Origin: Paenibacillus yonginensis | Lineage (GTDB): Bacteria; Bacillota; Bacilli; Paenibacillales; Paenibacillaceae | Length of the DNA: 64,000 nucleotides | Direction: 5' to 3' | NCBI RefSeq assembly: GCF_001685395.1 | Contig: NZ_CP014167.1 | Span: 3,672,501-3,736,500, forward strand | Shown here: positions 38,379-47,850 of the stretch, piece by piece | Numbering within the stretch: the first letter of the stretch is position 1 | How the letters are laid out: each line of letters opens with the position of its first letter | Notes under the pieces: generated by a model | Database searches by the model: none | Told to the model about the DNA's origin: nothing | The model's input: only the letters and a program-made list of their open reading frames with translations | Made by a program: the position numbers and the translations under genes

Positions 38379-38454
38379 GTTAACAATAACCGCCGATAAA
38401 AGAACTGCTGCCCGCCTTGCAGTCGGCCCTGCAGTGCAGGCGCGGGCCTATGAC

Positions 38455-38496
38455 AAAGAGGCTGAAGCTCCCGTTAATGGGGGCTTCAGCCTCTTT
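38455..38496 (+). terminator. Intrinsic terminator after the GNAT gene
   Basis: Stem AAAGAGGCTGAAGC-TCCC / GGGG-GCTTCAGCCTCTTT with loop GTTAAT, 77 bases past the GNAT stop. Confidence 0.82.
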
Positions 38497-38621
38497 GGTG
38501 TTCAGCCTGAAAGGTACTATATTACGTTAACGACGCCTGCATCTTCCCATATCTCCCACGTTATAAACGCTGTTCTTGGCTCCAGCGCCGAGCAGGAGAA
38601 CGACAGCAGAGCCTGTCCTCT

Positions 38622-39941
38622 TTATAATTCGGCCGGCTTCTCTTGAGCGCGCCCCGAACGGCCTTGCGAGCCGCGGTCGCTGCGCGGCTCCGCACTGCGC
38701 TTGGGCGCAAGCAGCCCAAGCAGCGACACCGCCCCTGGCCGGACCACGGCCGGGGCGTCTTCGTCGGGCGCCAGCACCACGCCGAGCTGGTGGTGCTCGC
38801 CCGCATAGATCGCACGCTGCGCGAATTTGATCTCCCCGGCGAGATTCAGCACCTCAAGCTTGCAGAACGCCGGGTTCATCCGCAGCGCCTCGTGCAGCTC
38901 CTCTTTCGTGTTGACGGCTGCGCCGTTCACACGGGCAATCGTTTCGCCCGCGGCAATGCCCAGCTCCTCTGCCGGACTGCCCGGCAGGACGGCGAGCACC
39001 TTGAGCCCGCGGTCCGGATGAACAAAAAACGGGCTGCGATTCTGCTCCTCGAACCGGCTGTACCAGATCAGGCCTTCGTGCAGCACGAAAGCCAGCAGCG
39101 CGGCAGCCAGCGTAAATCCGCTGAACCAGCGGGCCAGCAGCGCCGCGCCAAGCACCAGCAGGCCGTAAAACAGCAGTCGGCTGGAGGTCAGCTTGACTTT
39201 GGCTTTCGGCAGCAGGCTGGTCGTCATCTCCGAGAAGCCGATCATAACCGGCAGGCCGGCAAGCGCAAAACCCCCGAGCCAAGCGTCTCCGCCAAATACG
39301 GGCGTCCAAGGAAGGACGCTGCCTGTGGTGTGTGCCGGGATTAGCAGAAACAGCGGAACCGGCCAGAGGCTTTGCATTTGATAACCGCCGACCGGGCGGC
39401 CTCTCTTCCCTTCATAGAACAGCGGTCCTGCAAAAGAAGCACCCTGCCAGCGCACCAGCAAGGCTTCCGCGATATGCAGCAGCCCCGCCAGCGCCAGCAG
39501 CGCCGGCACATTCAAATCCCGAACAGCCCCGAGCAGCTCGGCGCCGAATCCGCTTGCCGGTCCCTCCGGCAGCCGGTTCACCACGAACTGGATGACGCCA
39601 AGCAGACCGGCCGCATAAGCGAGACAAAGATAACGGACTTTAAACAGCATCAGCAGGATGGACGCTCCCCAGATGAGCAGTACGCCTTCCATGCTGAGAT
39701 TCATACCCAGAAACAAAGAAACCATAGAAACGCCGATACCGGCCAGCAGCCCGCCGAGAAAGGTTCTCCACGTTTGCAGTCCCCAGCGGTTCAGCCGCAC
39801 ATGGAACAGCTTCCGCTCCAGCAGGACCTGTCTGCGGTATTGCAGCGCAATTAAAATAATCGAAATATAATAGAACGGCTGCAGGAGCAGTTCGGCTCCG
39901 GCTTGTGCAAAGTTGGATAGCCATTCCATAAGAAGATCCAA
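38622..39941 (-). CDS. Multi-pass membrane protein with PDZ domain (MinJ-like)
   Basis: A 439-aa protein with about seven or eight hydrophobic helices in the first 290 residues, followed by a PDZ domain near residues 300-390 (LPGSPAEELGIAAGETIARVNG). This plan equals MinJ of Bacillus subtilis, which links DivIVA to MinD and so prevents division near poles. Position agrees: in Bacillus minJ lies next to ctpB close to ftsE-ftsX. The C-terminal 35 residues are basic and repetitive (RSAEPRSDRGSQGRSGRAQEK) and unlike the rest. A TTG start with GGAG 10 bases upstream is chosen; a GTG three codons earlier is too close to the ribosome site. It follows ctpB. Confidence 0.72.
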   Translation of the reverse strand: MDLLMEWLSNFAQAGAELLLQPFYYISIILIALQYRRQVLLERKLFHVRLNRWGLQTWRTFLGGLLAGIGVSMVSLFLGMNLSMEGVLLIWGASILLMLFKVRYLCLAYAAGLLGVIQFVVNRLPEGPASGFGAELLGAVRDLNVPALLALAGLLHIAEALLVRWQGASFAGPLFYEGKRGRPVGGYQMQSLWPVPLFLLIPAHTTGSVLPWTPVFGGDAWLGGFALAGLPVMIGFSEMTTSLLPKAKVKLTSSRLLFYGLLVLGAALLARWFSGFTLAAALLAFVLHEGLIWYSRFEEQNRSPFFVHPDRGLKVLAVLPGSPAEELGIAAGETIARVNGAAVNTKEELHEALRMNPAFCKLEVLNLAGEIKFAQRAIYAGEHHQLGVVLAPDEDAPAVVRPGAVSLLGLLAPKRSAEPRSDRGSQGRSGRAQEKPAEL

Positions 39942-39992
39942 AGCGATCACTCTCCTTTAGCTTGTTGAACATTCCCTGCTCTCAAGAAAAAA

Positions 39993-40015
39993 GGAAGGCT
40001 GCTTTCCAGCCTTCC
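39993..40015 (-). terminator. Intrinsic terminator after ctpB
   Basis: A nine-base stem GGAAGGCTG / CAGCCTTCC, loop of five. On the minus strand it is followed by TTTTTTCTTG. It lies in the ctpB-PDZ gap and may limit expression of the MinJ-like gene. Confidence 0.85.
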
Positions 40016-40028
40016 CAGCTTGATTCTT

Positions 40029-41513
40029 TTATTTCGACGCCGAAGTGCCGATTTCCTTCCGGATTTCTTCGTACGCGCGGTTCAGCTGCGCATCGTTCAC
40101 CGGGTCGGCGATTTTCTGCACCAAAGCGGCTTCGAGCTGTTCGGCCGTCTGCTTGTCGATGCTGCCGCTTTCGGTCAGCTTGTGGTCCACCTGGAACTGC
40201 TTGACCGCGGCTACCGTCTCTTTGCTAAAATAGCCGTCGTCGCGGCCCGGCTTATAACCAAGCCCCAGCAGCATCGTCTGCGCGCTCTTCACATCGTCGC
40301 TGTTGCTGTCATAGCTGAGCGAAGTATCCTTGTTGATTGGCGCCACAGAGAAATAAGCAGGCTGATCAACGGCAATATCCGGTTTGATTCCCTTCTTGTG
40401 AATCCATTCTCCGTTTGGCGTCAGCCACTTGGCCATCGTGATCTTGATCAGGCTGCCGTCGCCGAATTCCTTGTCATAGCTCTGCTGCACGGTCCCTTTG
40501 CCGTAAGTGGTCTCGCCGATCAGCTTCGCCCCGGCGGACTCTTTCAGTGCGCCTGCCAAAATCTCGGAAGCGCTGGCGCTGCCTTTATTCGTCAACACGA
40601 CAACCGGATAAGCTTTGCCTGTGCTGGAACCGGTCGAAAGCATTTTCTCACGCTGGCCGGCTTTGTTCTCCACCTGCACAATCGTTTTGCCTTTCGGCAC
40701 CAGCAGGCCCGCCATATTCTCTACAACGGACAACACGCCGCCCGGATTGTTCCGCACATCAATGACCAGACCTTTCATGCCCTGGCTCTCCAGCTTGGTC
40801 AGCTCATCTTTGAAACGCTGATCCGTGTTCAGCGAGAACTCGGTCACTTCAATCAAGCCGATCTTATCGTCCGTCATTTTGGCGTAGACGGTCTCCAGTG
40901 CAATATCGTCCCGTTTGATAGTAAAAGTCATCGGCTCAGACGTTCCGCTCCGCTGCACTTTGATCTCTACGCTGCTGCCCTTCGGCCCGCGGATTTTGGC
41001 AACCGCTTCATTCAGGCTTAAGCCTTCCAGCGATTCGCCGTTCACCGACAGAAGCACGTCTTTGGCCCGGATGCCCGCCTGCTCGGCCGGCGAACCTTTG
41101 ATCGGCGATACCACAACCACTTTGCCGTTCTCCAGCGATACCTCCGCCCCTATTCCAGAGAAGGAGCCTTGAATCTGCGAATTAAATTCCTGGGCCGTCT
41201 CTTTGCTCATATAAGAGGAAAAAGGATCGTCCAGCGCGTTCATCATCCCCTGGATCGCCCCGTCTACCAGCTTGGTTGTATCCACGTCCTGATAATAATT
41301 CTGTTTGACCAGCTTCAGCGCGGTCTCAAGCTTGCTTAAATCCGCTTTACTGCTGCCGGACTGGCCGGATGACAGCTCAGACAGCAGGCCTGCCGTCGAA
41401 GCCCTGCTCTCGCCGGCCGCAAAATTCAGCTGCCCGGTAAAGAGCAGGGTCAATACGCTGCTGCCAAGCAGCGTTACGAGCATCAGCAGGATCACCGTCT
41501 GTTTCTTGAACAT
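40029..41513 (-). CDS. ctpB: S41 family carboxyl-terminal protease
   Basis: An exported serine/lysine-dyad protease of 494 aa. A membrane anchor (ILLMLVTLLGSSVLTLLF) is followed by a PDZ domain (GIGAEVSLENGKVVVVSPIKGSPAEQAG region, from about residue 120). The S41 catalytic core has Ser in NKGSASASEILAGAL and Lys in ETTYGKGTVQQSY. A C-terminal peptidoglycan-binding type domain (VKSAQTMLLGLGYKPGRDDGYF ... FQVDHKL) completes it. In Bacillus CtpB cleaves SpoIVFA during sporulation. The second ATG (MFKK) is preferred; GGCGGTG lies about 11 bases before. It follows the M23 hydrolase gene in the ftsE-ftsX cluster. Confidence 0.9.
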   Translation of the reverse strand: MFKKQTVILLMLVTLLGSSVLTLLFTGQLNFAAGESRASTAGLLSELSSGQSGSSKADLSKLETALKLVKQNYYQDVDTTKLVDGAIQGMMNALDDPFSSYMSKETAQEFNSQIQGSFSGIGAEVSLENGKVVVVSPIKGSPAEQAGIRAKDVLLSVNGESLEGLSLNEAVAKIRGPKGSSVEIKVQRSGTSEPMTFTIKRDDIALETVYAKMTDDKIGLIEVTEFSLNTDQRFKDELTKLESQGMKGLVIDVRNNPGGVLSVVENMAGLLVPKGKTIVQVENKAGQREKMLSTGSSTGKAYPVVVLTNKGSASASEILAGALKESAGAKLIGETTYGKGTVQQSYDKEFGDGSLIKITMAKWLTPNGEWIHKKGIKPDIAVDQPAYFSVAPINKDTSLSYDSNSDDVKSAQTMLLGLGYKPGRDDGYFSKETVAAVKQFQVDHKLTESGSIDKQTAEQLEAALVQKIADPVNDAQLNRAYEEIRKEIGTSASK

Positions 41514-41710
41514 CAATCATGCACCGCCTTTTTGTTGTTCAGCTGTAACCTGTAACCGGAAGGACCGGTTCATGATCACCGATTGTTCAGAAACGGATGC
41601 CCCTCCCAAAAAAAGCCTTGGAGAAGCATCCGTCCCACAATTATCCATTCTATTGTATTATATGTTCGGCTTGTCCGAAATATTTACCGGATTATAATAG
41701 CTGTTTCCGT

Positions 41711-42967
41711 TTAGTAAGCCAGGAATGGCATTGGGTCGGTTGGTTCACCGTTTACGCGAACCTCGAAATGAAGATGCGGTCCGGTCGACTGGCCTGTGTT
41801 GCCGGATTCGGCAATCACCTCGCCACGTTTGACCGTGTCGCCTTTTTCTACCTTGAATTTGCTTAGATGACCGTAAATCGTCCATGTATTATTGCCGTGG
41901 TCAACGATCACTGCATTGCCGTAGCCGCTGTACCATTCCGCCAGCACTACGACGCCGCCTTCGGCAGCATGAACGTCCGTTCCGATCGGCACGGCAAAGT
42001 CCACACCGGCATGCAGCTTCTTCACGCCGGTAATCGGGTGAATCCGATAGCCGAACGGCGAAGAGATACGAGCATGTCCAACAGGCAGACCGAGCGAGCC
42101 GTCTCCGGTAGCATAATGCGACGAGGCAGGCACCTCTGACGCTTTCTTGGCTGCCGCTGCTTTAGCCGCCTGCTGCTTCTTATAAGTATAGATCTGCTCG
42201 GCACGGATTTTGTTCTTCTCTTTCTCAAGCGCCGCCTGCTTGGTGACGAGCTCGACGAGAATTTTGTCCTGCTCGGCGCTGATGTCGTCATTCTCCTCAA
42301 CTTCATCACTGTACTGGGCAATCAGCTGCTGCTTCTCCTGCTCCTTGTCGGCCAGCACCTGCTTGCGGGATTCGGCTTCCGCATACAGCTTCTTGGTTTT
42401 GGCATACCCGGCTTCAAGCTCCTTCTGTTCCTGGAGCACCAGTTCCTTGTCTTTCTTGTGTTCCTCGAGCAGCTGTTTGTCCTGGTTAGCGATCGCCGTC
42501 AGCGTGTCGATCCGGTCCAGGAAGTCGGAGAAGCTGGTCGAAGACAACACAACATCCAAATAAGAGACGGCACCGTCTGTATACATCAGCCGAACCCGGT
42601 TGTCGAGCAGCTTGCTGCGTTCCTGAATCCGCTGCTCGGTTTCGTCCAGCTCTTTCGCCGTTTGGCGCAGCTGGTCTTCTGCATCGCTGATCTCCTTGGA
42701 TATGCCAGCCAGTTCATTGCTCACTGTTTTGATTTGAGCAAGCAGGTCGTTTAAGTAATTCGTATTCTTATTGACGTAGTGCTGGGCGATTTGACCCTGC
42801 TTCTCAGCCTGGTCCTGCTTCGCCTGAGCCTGCTTCGCCTGCTCCTTGAGCGCTTTAAGCTCCTGATCAATCTGGTCGATGCTTCTCTTAGCTGCAAAAC
42901 TTTGGGCAGGCTGTACCAGCCCTATGGCCAAAACGATAACGGCAACGACAGAAATCCACTTTTTCAA
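41711..42967 (-). CDS. M23 peptidoglycan hydrolase/activator with coiled coil
   Basis: A 418-aa exported protein with a signal peptide (WISVVAVIVLAIGLVQPAQSFA), a long coiled coil (about residues 28-270, rich in Lys, Glu, Gln and Ala), and a LytM/M23 domain with HAGVDFAVPIGTDVHA and SGNTGQSTGPHLHFEVRVNG that hold the zinc-binding His and Asp. This is the EnvC/PcsB/CwlO-like plan whose coiled coil is contacted by FtsX. Its gene lies immediately after ftsX. A TTG start is used, with GGAG 9 bases before. A WalR-type box lies 118 bases upstream. All metal ligands appear present, so it may be an active endopeptidase rather than only an activator. Confidence 0.88.
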   Translation of the reverse strand: MKKWISVVAVIVLAIGLVQPAQSFAAKRSIDQIDQELKALKEQAKQAQAKQDQAEKQGQIAQHYVNKNTNYLNDLLAQIKTVSNELAGISKEISDAEDQLRQTAKELDETEQRIQERSKLLDNRVRLMYTDGAVSYLDVVLSSTSFSDFLDRIDTLTAIANQDKQLLEEHKKDKELVLQEQKELEAGYAKTKKLYAEAESRKQVLADKEQEKQQLIAQYSDEVEENDDISAEQDKILVELVTKQAALEKEKNKIRAEQIYTYKKQQAAKAAAAKKASEVPASSHYATGDGSLGLPVGHARISSPFGYRIHPITGVKKLHAGVDFAVPIGTDVHAAEGGVVVLAEWYSGYGNAVIVDHGNNTWTIYGHLSKFKVEKGDTVKRGEVIAESGNTGQSTGPHLHFEVRVNGEPTDPMPFLAY

Positions 42968-43084
42968 TATCTAATTCTCCGTTTCTGTATCAGTTTGACT
43001 TTCCGGCATGGACTAGAGGCCGATTAGAACCGCTCCGATGTCGAATGTTCTGCTAACCAAAGACCTCTACTCGCTTGATATTCG

Positions 43085-43101
43085 ATAACAGTGAAATTAC
43101 A
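43085..43101 (-). promoter_or_regulatory. WalR-type box upstream of the M23 hydrolase gene
   Basis: Minus-strand TGTAAT-TTCAC-TGTTAT matches the WalR rule TGTWAH-N5-TGTWAH in both halves. It sits between the ftsX stop and the hydrolase start. Confidence 0.6.
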
Positions 43102-43109
43102 ATAGCTAA

Positions 43110-44030
43110 CTACACCTTCAAGAACTTACGGATCGACACGGTACTGCCCCAAACGCCGATCAGAACGCCCAGCAGGACGAGAAGTCCGCCAAGCGGATAA
43201 CCGAACTGCCGCAGCGGGACAAGGCGGAAATTAAGCGTTACATCAAAGCCGATCGTATTCTCAAGCGTCTGGTACCCTGCAAAGAGCAGAGCTGCGGTAA
43301 CAAGGGAGCCGATCAGGCCGATCAAGGCCCCTTCCACAAAGAAAGGCCACCTGATGAACGAATTGGTTGCGCCGACCAGCTTCATGATGCCGATCTCCCG
43401 GCGCCGCGCCAGAATGGTTACACGAATCGTGTTGGAAATCAGGAACATTGCCATCAATCCCAATCCGGCTACAAAAGCAAAACCGATATTGCGGATAAGC
43501 CGCGTTACTTTAAACAGCTTCTCAACGGTTCCTTTGCCATACCTAACCTTATAGATCGGCTGCTGGTCGGCGCTGTACTGCTTGTTCAAATCCTGAATCT
43601 TGCCTGCCACAAAAGAGACGGTAGACGGCTCGATAACCTCCACTTTGAGAGTATCGGGGATCGGATTCGTCTCCTCTGTGTAGCCTTCGAGCAGATCGTT
43701 GCCGTCCGCGCCCAGCTTCTCGCGAAGGTCCTTCAAGCCTTGCGCCTTATCCACAAAGGTTACCTTGCTGACCTCAGGCATGCTTTCAATCGCGGTTTGC
43801 AGCTGCTGGCGCGTGGTGCCGTCTACTCCCGTGTTGAGGAAAGCACTGATCTGCACCTGGCTGTCAGCCTCATCCGCAAACGAATTGACGTTGATCACCA
43901 GCAGGACGAACACCCCGAGTATAAATAATGAAACAATAATGGACGTAATGGAGGCTACGGACATCCAGCCGTTGCGGAATACGTTCTTCATCCCCTCCCG
44001 CAAATGCCGCAAGAAGGTTCTAAAAGTCAT
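43110..44030 (-). CDS. ftsX: Cell division protein FtsX
   Basis: The membrane partner of FtsE. The 306-aa protein has a cytoplasmic N-terminus (FLRHLREGMKNVFRNGWMSVASI), one membrane helix, a large extracellular loop (about residues 45-165) that in relatives binds coiled-coil hydrolases, and three C-terminal helices of the FtsX/MacB type (IRVTILARRREIGIMKLVGA is the coupling region). The ATG has GAGGAG 9 bases before it and overlaps the end of ftsE by 11 bases; upstream in-frame starts lie inside ftsE. The M23 hydrolase it probably controls is the next gene. Confidence 0.94.
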   Translation of the reverse strand: MTFRTFLRHLREGMKNVFRNGWMSVASITSIIVSLFILGVFVLLVINVNSFADEADSQVQISAFLNTGVDGTTRQQLQTAIESMPEVSKVTFVDKAQGLKDLREKLGADGNDLLEGYTEETNPIPDTLKVEVIEPSTVSFVAGKIQDLNKQYSADQQPIYKVRYGKGTVEKLFKVTRLIRNIGFAFVAGLGLMAMFLISNTIRVTILARRREIGIMKLVGATNSFIRWPFFVEGALIGLIGSLVTAALLFAGYQTLENTIGFDVTLNFRLVPLRQFGYPLGGLLVLLGVLIGVWGSTVSIRKFLKV

Positions 44031-44706
44031 AACCGTATTCTCCTCTCGCCTGGTCGCGTACGATGTTGCCATGCTCAATGGCGATAACCCGTTTGCGCAT
44101 GGTGTTAACGATATCTTTGTTGTGGGTAGCCATCACAATGGTTGTTCCCCGGAAATTGATCTCATCCAGGAGCTGCATGATCTCCCAGGACGTCTCGGGA
44201 TCAAGGTTCCCGGTAGGCTCGTCCGCAATGATTACGGTCGGATTGTTGACGATTGCGCGGGCAATCGCCACGCGCTGCTGCTCGCCGCCTGAGAGCTGGG
44301 CCGGCAGGCGGTTCGCTTTATTCTTGAGGCCGACCAGATCCAGCACCTCCAGCACCCGTTTGCGGATGATCTTCTTCGGCGCTTCGATCACCTCAAGCGC
44401 AAAGGCCACGTTCTCGTAAGCCGTCATCTTGGGCAGAAGCCGGAAATCCTGAAAAATAACGCCGATATTGCGGCGGACGTACGGGATTTTACGCGGTTTC
44501 AGCTTGCCGATGTTAAACCCGCTTACCGAAATTTGGCCTTTGGTGGGTACTTCTTCTCTATAGATTAGCTTCATGAATGTCGATTTCCCCGCACCGGAGG
44601 GACCAACAATATAAACAAATTCGTTCCGGTCGATCTTAACAGAAATCCCCTGAAGCGCATGGGTTCCATTCGGATAAGTCTTCCAGACATCTTGCATTTC
44701 AATCAC
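44020..44706 (-). CDS. ftsE: Cell division ATP-binding protein FtsE
   Basis: ABC-type ATPase that drives FtsX. Walker A is [14 protein letters not shown] near residue 35, the signature is [14 protein letters not shown], and Walker B is [12 protein letters not shown]. The switch His is in [12 protein letters not shown]. The GTG start ([14 protein letters not shown]) has AGGAAG 7 bases upstream and gives 228 aa, the family length; an in-frame ATG 17 codons earlier has no ribosome site. A WalR-type box lies about 127 bases upstream in the divergent region. Confidence 0.95.
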   Translation of the reverse strand: MIEMQDVWKTYPNGTHALQGISVKIDRNEFVYIVGPSGAGKSTFMKLIYREEVPTKGQISVSGFNIGKLKPRKIPYVRRNIGVIFQDFRLLPKMTAYENVAFALEVIEAPKKIIRKRVLEVLDLVGLKNKANRLPAQLSGGEQQRVAIARAIVNNPTVIIADEPTGNLDPETSWEIMQLLDEINFRGTTIVMATHNKDIVNTMRKRVIAIEHGNIVRDQARGEYGYDF

Positions 44707-44832
44707 TGCATCACTTCCTAAATCTCGTTGGTATAAAAATAGAACGTAAAATGGCAACAGCTGTCTTTATACTTCGACACGATCCAGTCATTTCCTTTAA
44801 AAGACGAGTAATTTCATCAGCCTGATTTTTAT

Positions 44833-44849
44833 TGTAACAAATTTGTTAC
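44833..44849. promoter_or_regulatory. WalR-type box in the ftsE/vanW-like divergent region
   Basis: TGTAAC-AAATT-TGTTAC on the plus strand fits TGTWAH-N5-TGTWAH exactly and is at the same time a 16-bp palindrome, so either or both divergent genes could be controlled. Confidence 0.6.
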
Positions 44850-44950
44850 CTTTTGAGTACCAAAATTTTTCCTGCTTTTCTTCCAATCCTTTGCATACAT
44901 ATAGAGAGACAAGGGTACAAACTGTTTCGGAAGAGAGGGACAGCCTGCCA

Positions 44951-46372
44951 ATGAAGAATAAAAAGCTGCTGATTTATTCCTCCGCCTCCCTCCTGCTGGC
45001 CGCGGCCGCCTTGTGGGGAGCCCTGCTCCTTTATGCCGGACAAACCACCGTTCCGCGCGGCGTCACGATCGGCGGTCTGCCTATAGGCGGTATGGAGACC
45101 AGTCAGGTGACGAGCCTGCTGAACCAAGAAAAGCAAGCGCTGCTTCAACAGCCCATCCTGCTTGTCAGCAAGGAGCCGGCCCTATCTATTAAAGCAACGT
45201 GGGCGCGCAGCGGAATTCGCATAACGTCAACGGAACTGCTCCAGGCGCTCGCCCGGCTGCAGGAAGGAAACGTATGGGAGAAAGCGAAGTACCGTTATTC
45301 CTTCCAAACAAGCTGGGAACCCGAGCTCCATTTCGACGACTCCGTGCTGAAGAAAACACTGAACGAGGACTGGGAGACACGTCAATTCGGCGCGATGAAG
45401 AATGCCGAGCGGGTTATTAAACCCGGGGACCAGATCGGTTATATCCCGGAAGTGCAGGCGCTGCGGATCAATTGGGACCAACTGGGGAACGCGCTGCTCC
45501 AACGGGCCCCGCGCCTGTTCAGGACCAAGCCGGACAACCAGCCTGTGCAGATCGGGCTGCCGCTTGAAATGGCCTCCCCGCCCGTGACGGTCGCCAGCCT
45601 GAAGGCCCAGGGCGTTGACCGGCGGGTGTCCCAATTCACCACCCGGCTGACCGGCTCCTCCGGTCGGCTCCATAACGTCGATGCTTCTGCCAAGGTGATC
45701 GACGGCATGCTGCTTGCGCCGGGCGAGGTCTTCGACTACGGCGAGGTCATCCGCAAAGCGGAAAGCAAGTACGGCTTCTGCGAAGCACCGGTCATCATTC
45801 AGGGCCGCCTGGTTCCGGGGGTAGGCGGCGGGATCTGCCAGGTATCCGGCACCCTGTACGGGGCCGTGATCCGCGCCGGACTCGAAATCGTCGAGCGGCG
45901 CAATCACTCCAAGCCTGTCGGATATTTGCCCAAAGGACAGGATGCGACTTTTTCCACCGGCTACATCAACTTCAAGTTCAAAAACAACACAAACGGCTAC
46001 CTGCTGATCAGCGCCAAAGCGGGGAACGGGGCTATGACCGTCAAGCTGTTCGGCAACCTGCCAAGCAATATTTATTACACCGTGCGTTCTCAAACCGTCA
46101 AGGTCTTGAATCCAGGGGTACGTTATATCAGCAATCCCGCTCTTCCCGCCGGTCTTCGCCAGACGCTCAAGCAGGGAACACCCGGCTACATCGTGGAGAC
46201 TTACCGGATCAAGTGGACGGACGGCCAGCCGGGCAAAGAGGAGCTGCTGTCGCGGGACACTTACCCTTCGCAGCCTTCGCTGATAGCCGTGCACACGGCC
46301 GCCACCGATCCTGGAGCAGGGGCTGGACAGCAGCCCGGACCAAATATTATTGAAGATGGAGTTAAGCCATAG
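44951..46372 (+). CDS. VanW family protein
   Basis: A 473-aa membrane-anchored exported protein. Residues about 4-27 form a signal anchor (KLLIYSSASLLLAAAALWG). A peptidoglycan-binding-like PG_binding_4 region (about 35-200) follows, then the VanW domain with STGYINFKFKNNTNGYLL, the conserved GGGICQVSGTLYGAV and NHSKPVGYLPKGQDATFS. A C-terminal G5-like or proline-rich tail ends the protein. VanW occurs in some vancomycin-resistance clusters, but single genes like this are common in Bacillales and their function is unknown. The ATG at 44951 is used (GAGAGGG 10 bases upstream). Divergent to ftsE and sharing a WalR-type box. Confidence 0.88.
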   Translation: MKNKKLLIYSSASLLLAAAALWGALLLYAGQTTVPRGVTIGGLPIGGMETSQVTSLLNQEKQALLQQPILLVSKEPALSIKATWARSGIRITSTELLQALARLQEGNVWEKAKYRYSFQTSWEPELHFDDSVLKKTLNEDWETRQFGAMKNAERVIKPGDQIGYIPEVQALRINWDQLGNALLQRAPRLFRTKPDNQPVQIGLPLEMASPPVTVASLKAQGVDRRVSQFTTRLTGSSGRLHNVDASAKVIDGMLLAPGEVFDYGEVIRKAESKYGFCEAPVIIQGRLVPGVGGGICQVSGTLYGAVIRAGLEIVERRNHSKPVGYLPKGQDATFSTGYINFKFKNNTNGYLLISAKAGNGAMTVKLFGNLPSNIYYTVRSQTVKVLNPGVRYISNPALPAGLRQTLKQGTPGYIVETYRIKWTDGQPGKEELLSRDTYPSQPSLIAVHTAATDPGAGAGQQPGPNIIEDGVKP

Positions 46373-46378
46373 AACAAC

Positions 46379-46406
46379 AGGGGGTCCAGAAGCGGGGCCC
46401 TCTTTT
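46379..46406 (+). terminator. Intrinsic terminator after the vanW-like gene
   Basis: AGGGGGTCC / GGGGCCCTCT form a stem with several G-U pairs, followed by TTTT. Confidence 0.6.
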
Positions 46407-46563
46407 CGTTATTTGCCGGCCCCGGCTTCAATTTGCGCTTGATTTTCATTTAATTCACATTATAATGATCGTATATATCGGATTTAAAAATCGGGACACC
46501 ATTCCCGCATTTCGGAATTAGAACAGGTGTAAAGAGAGATTATCGGATAGGAGTAGATTGATC

Positions 46564-47778
46564 ATGAGCAGCACATCCCAGGCCTCCAACGCCGTAACGC
46601 AGACGCTGCCGACTCCGCCGGAGCCGCAGCATTTTCAGGACAGTCCTTTGTCCAAGGCCTTCTCCCAGCCGCTGATGCTGGGTTTATTTCTACCTTTGCA
46701 GACTGGGGGCTGGTCGCAATCCACCCTGCCGCGTGGAACGGATTGGTCCTTTGCATACAATTCACGGCTGACTCAGCAAGCGGAGAAGCTCGGATTTGAC
46801 CTTGCCTTCGGCTTGTCCCAATGGCTGCCCAAAGGCGGCTTCGGAGGGGAGACCCATTACCGGGAGAACTTCCTCGATCCTTTCATTTCCGCCGTGGCCC
46901 TCGCCTCGGTGACGAAACGCATTCTGCTGATGGGTACGATCCATGTCCTCTACGGACCTTGGCACCCGATGCATTTGGCCAAGTTTCTGGCAACAGCCGA
47001 TCATATTTCAGGCGGAAGATTCGGCGCCAATATCGTAACCGGCTACGCGGAGAACGAACCTTCCATGTTCGGCATGACCCGGACCGAGCACGATCGTCGT
47101 TACGCCCAATCAGCCGAGTTCACGCAAATCTGCAACGCCTTATGGGCAGGTGAAGACAACCTGACTTACAGCGGGGAGTTCTACTCCCTGGAAAATGCTT
47201 ACGTCTCGCCGCGTCCACGCTTTGGACGTCCGGTTCTGGCTACCGCGTCGGGATCGCCGGCCGGCTTTGACTATGCATCCCGTTATTCCGACATCGTGTT
47301 CGTGTCCAGCCCTGCCGGGGAGCAGCTGGCCGAAGCGCTGCCGAAGCTGCCCGCCCACGTTGCCAAGGTTAAGGAGGCGGCCGCTGCAAGAGGCCGTCAG
47401 GTACGGGTTATTATCAACCCGACGATTATCGTGCGTCCGACCCGTGAAGAAGCCTTTGCTTATTACCAGTCGATCATGGATCATGCCGATCTGGATTCGA
47501 TCCGCAGCTTCACGGCCCGCCACGCGGCCGGAGACAGCCAGTCCTGGCTGGAGCATTCAGCCAGAGGCCGCGCTGTCGGCGGACACCTGCACATCATTGG
47601 CTCGCCGGAGGAAGTTGCGGACCAGCTTCAGCAGCTGCATGCCACAGGCATCGACGGCATTCAGATCACCTTCTACGATTACGAACCCGAGCTGGCCTAT
47701 TTCGGAGAAGCCGTCATTCCTTTGCTGGAGCAGGCTGGCCTGCGGCTGCCCGTGCCGCCGCCGATTGAGACTACGTAA
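46564..47778 (+). CDS. LLM class flavin-dependent monooxygenase
   Basis: A luciferase-like FMN-dependent monooxygenase of 404 aa. Visible are LMLGLFLPLQTGGWS at the start of the TIM barrel, QQAEKLGFDLAFGLSQW, LMGTIHVLYGPWHPMHLAKF, DHISGGRFGANIVTGYAENE and SPRPRFGRPVLATASGSPAG, the typical order for alkanesulfonate (SsuD), dimethylsulfone (SfnG) and pyrimidine (RutA) monooxygenases. The substrate cannot be told; the absence of an adjacent flavin reductase or sulfonate transporter argues against a dedicated ssu operon. An N-terminal extension of about 35 residues is low complexity. AGGAG lies 10 bases before the ATG. A terminator follows. Confidence 0.83.
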   Translation: MSSTSQASNAVTQTLPTPPEPQHFQDSPLSKAFSQPLMLGLFLPLQTGGWSQSTLPRGTDWSFAYNSRLTQQAEKLGFDLAFGLSQWLPKGGFGGETHYRENFLDPFISAVALASVTKRILLMGTIHVLYGPWHPMHLAKFLATADHISGGRFGANIVTGYAENEPSMFGMTRTEHDRRYAQSAEFTQICNALWAGEDNLTYSGEFYSLENAYVSPRPRFGRPVLATASGSPAGFDYASRYSDIVFVSSPAGEQLAEALPKLPAHVAKVKEAAAARGRQVRVIINPTIIVRPTREEAFAYYQSIMDHADLDSIRSFTARHAAGDSQSWLEHSARGRAVGGHLHIIGSPEEVADQLQQLHATGIDGIQITFYDYEPELAYFGEAVIPLLEQAGLRLPVPPPIETT

Positions 47779-47812
47779 TGACACACCTCCCCACAGCATA
47801 AGCTAGCACCTG

Positions 47813-47850
47813 AAATAGACTGCCTTCTTTCCCGAGGGCGGTCTATTTTC
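47813..47850 (+). terminator. Intrinsic terminator after the flavin monooxygenase
   Basis: AAATAGAC-T-GCC pairs with GGGC-G-GTCTATTT, followed by TCTTTATG. Confidence 0.75.

Noticed and set aside
41535-41560. TGTAAC repeated twice upstream of ctpB as a WalR box
   Set aside because: The two half-sites are separated by one base rather than five, so they do not fit the WalR rule.
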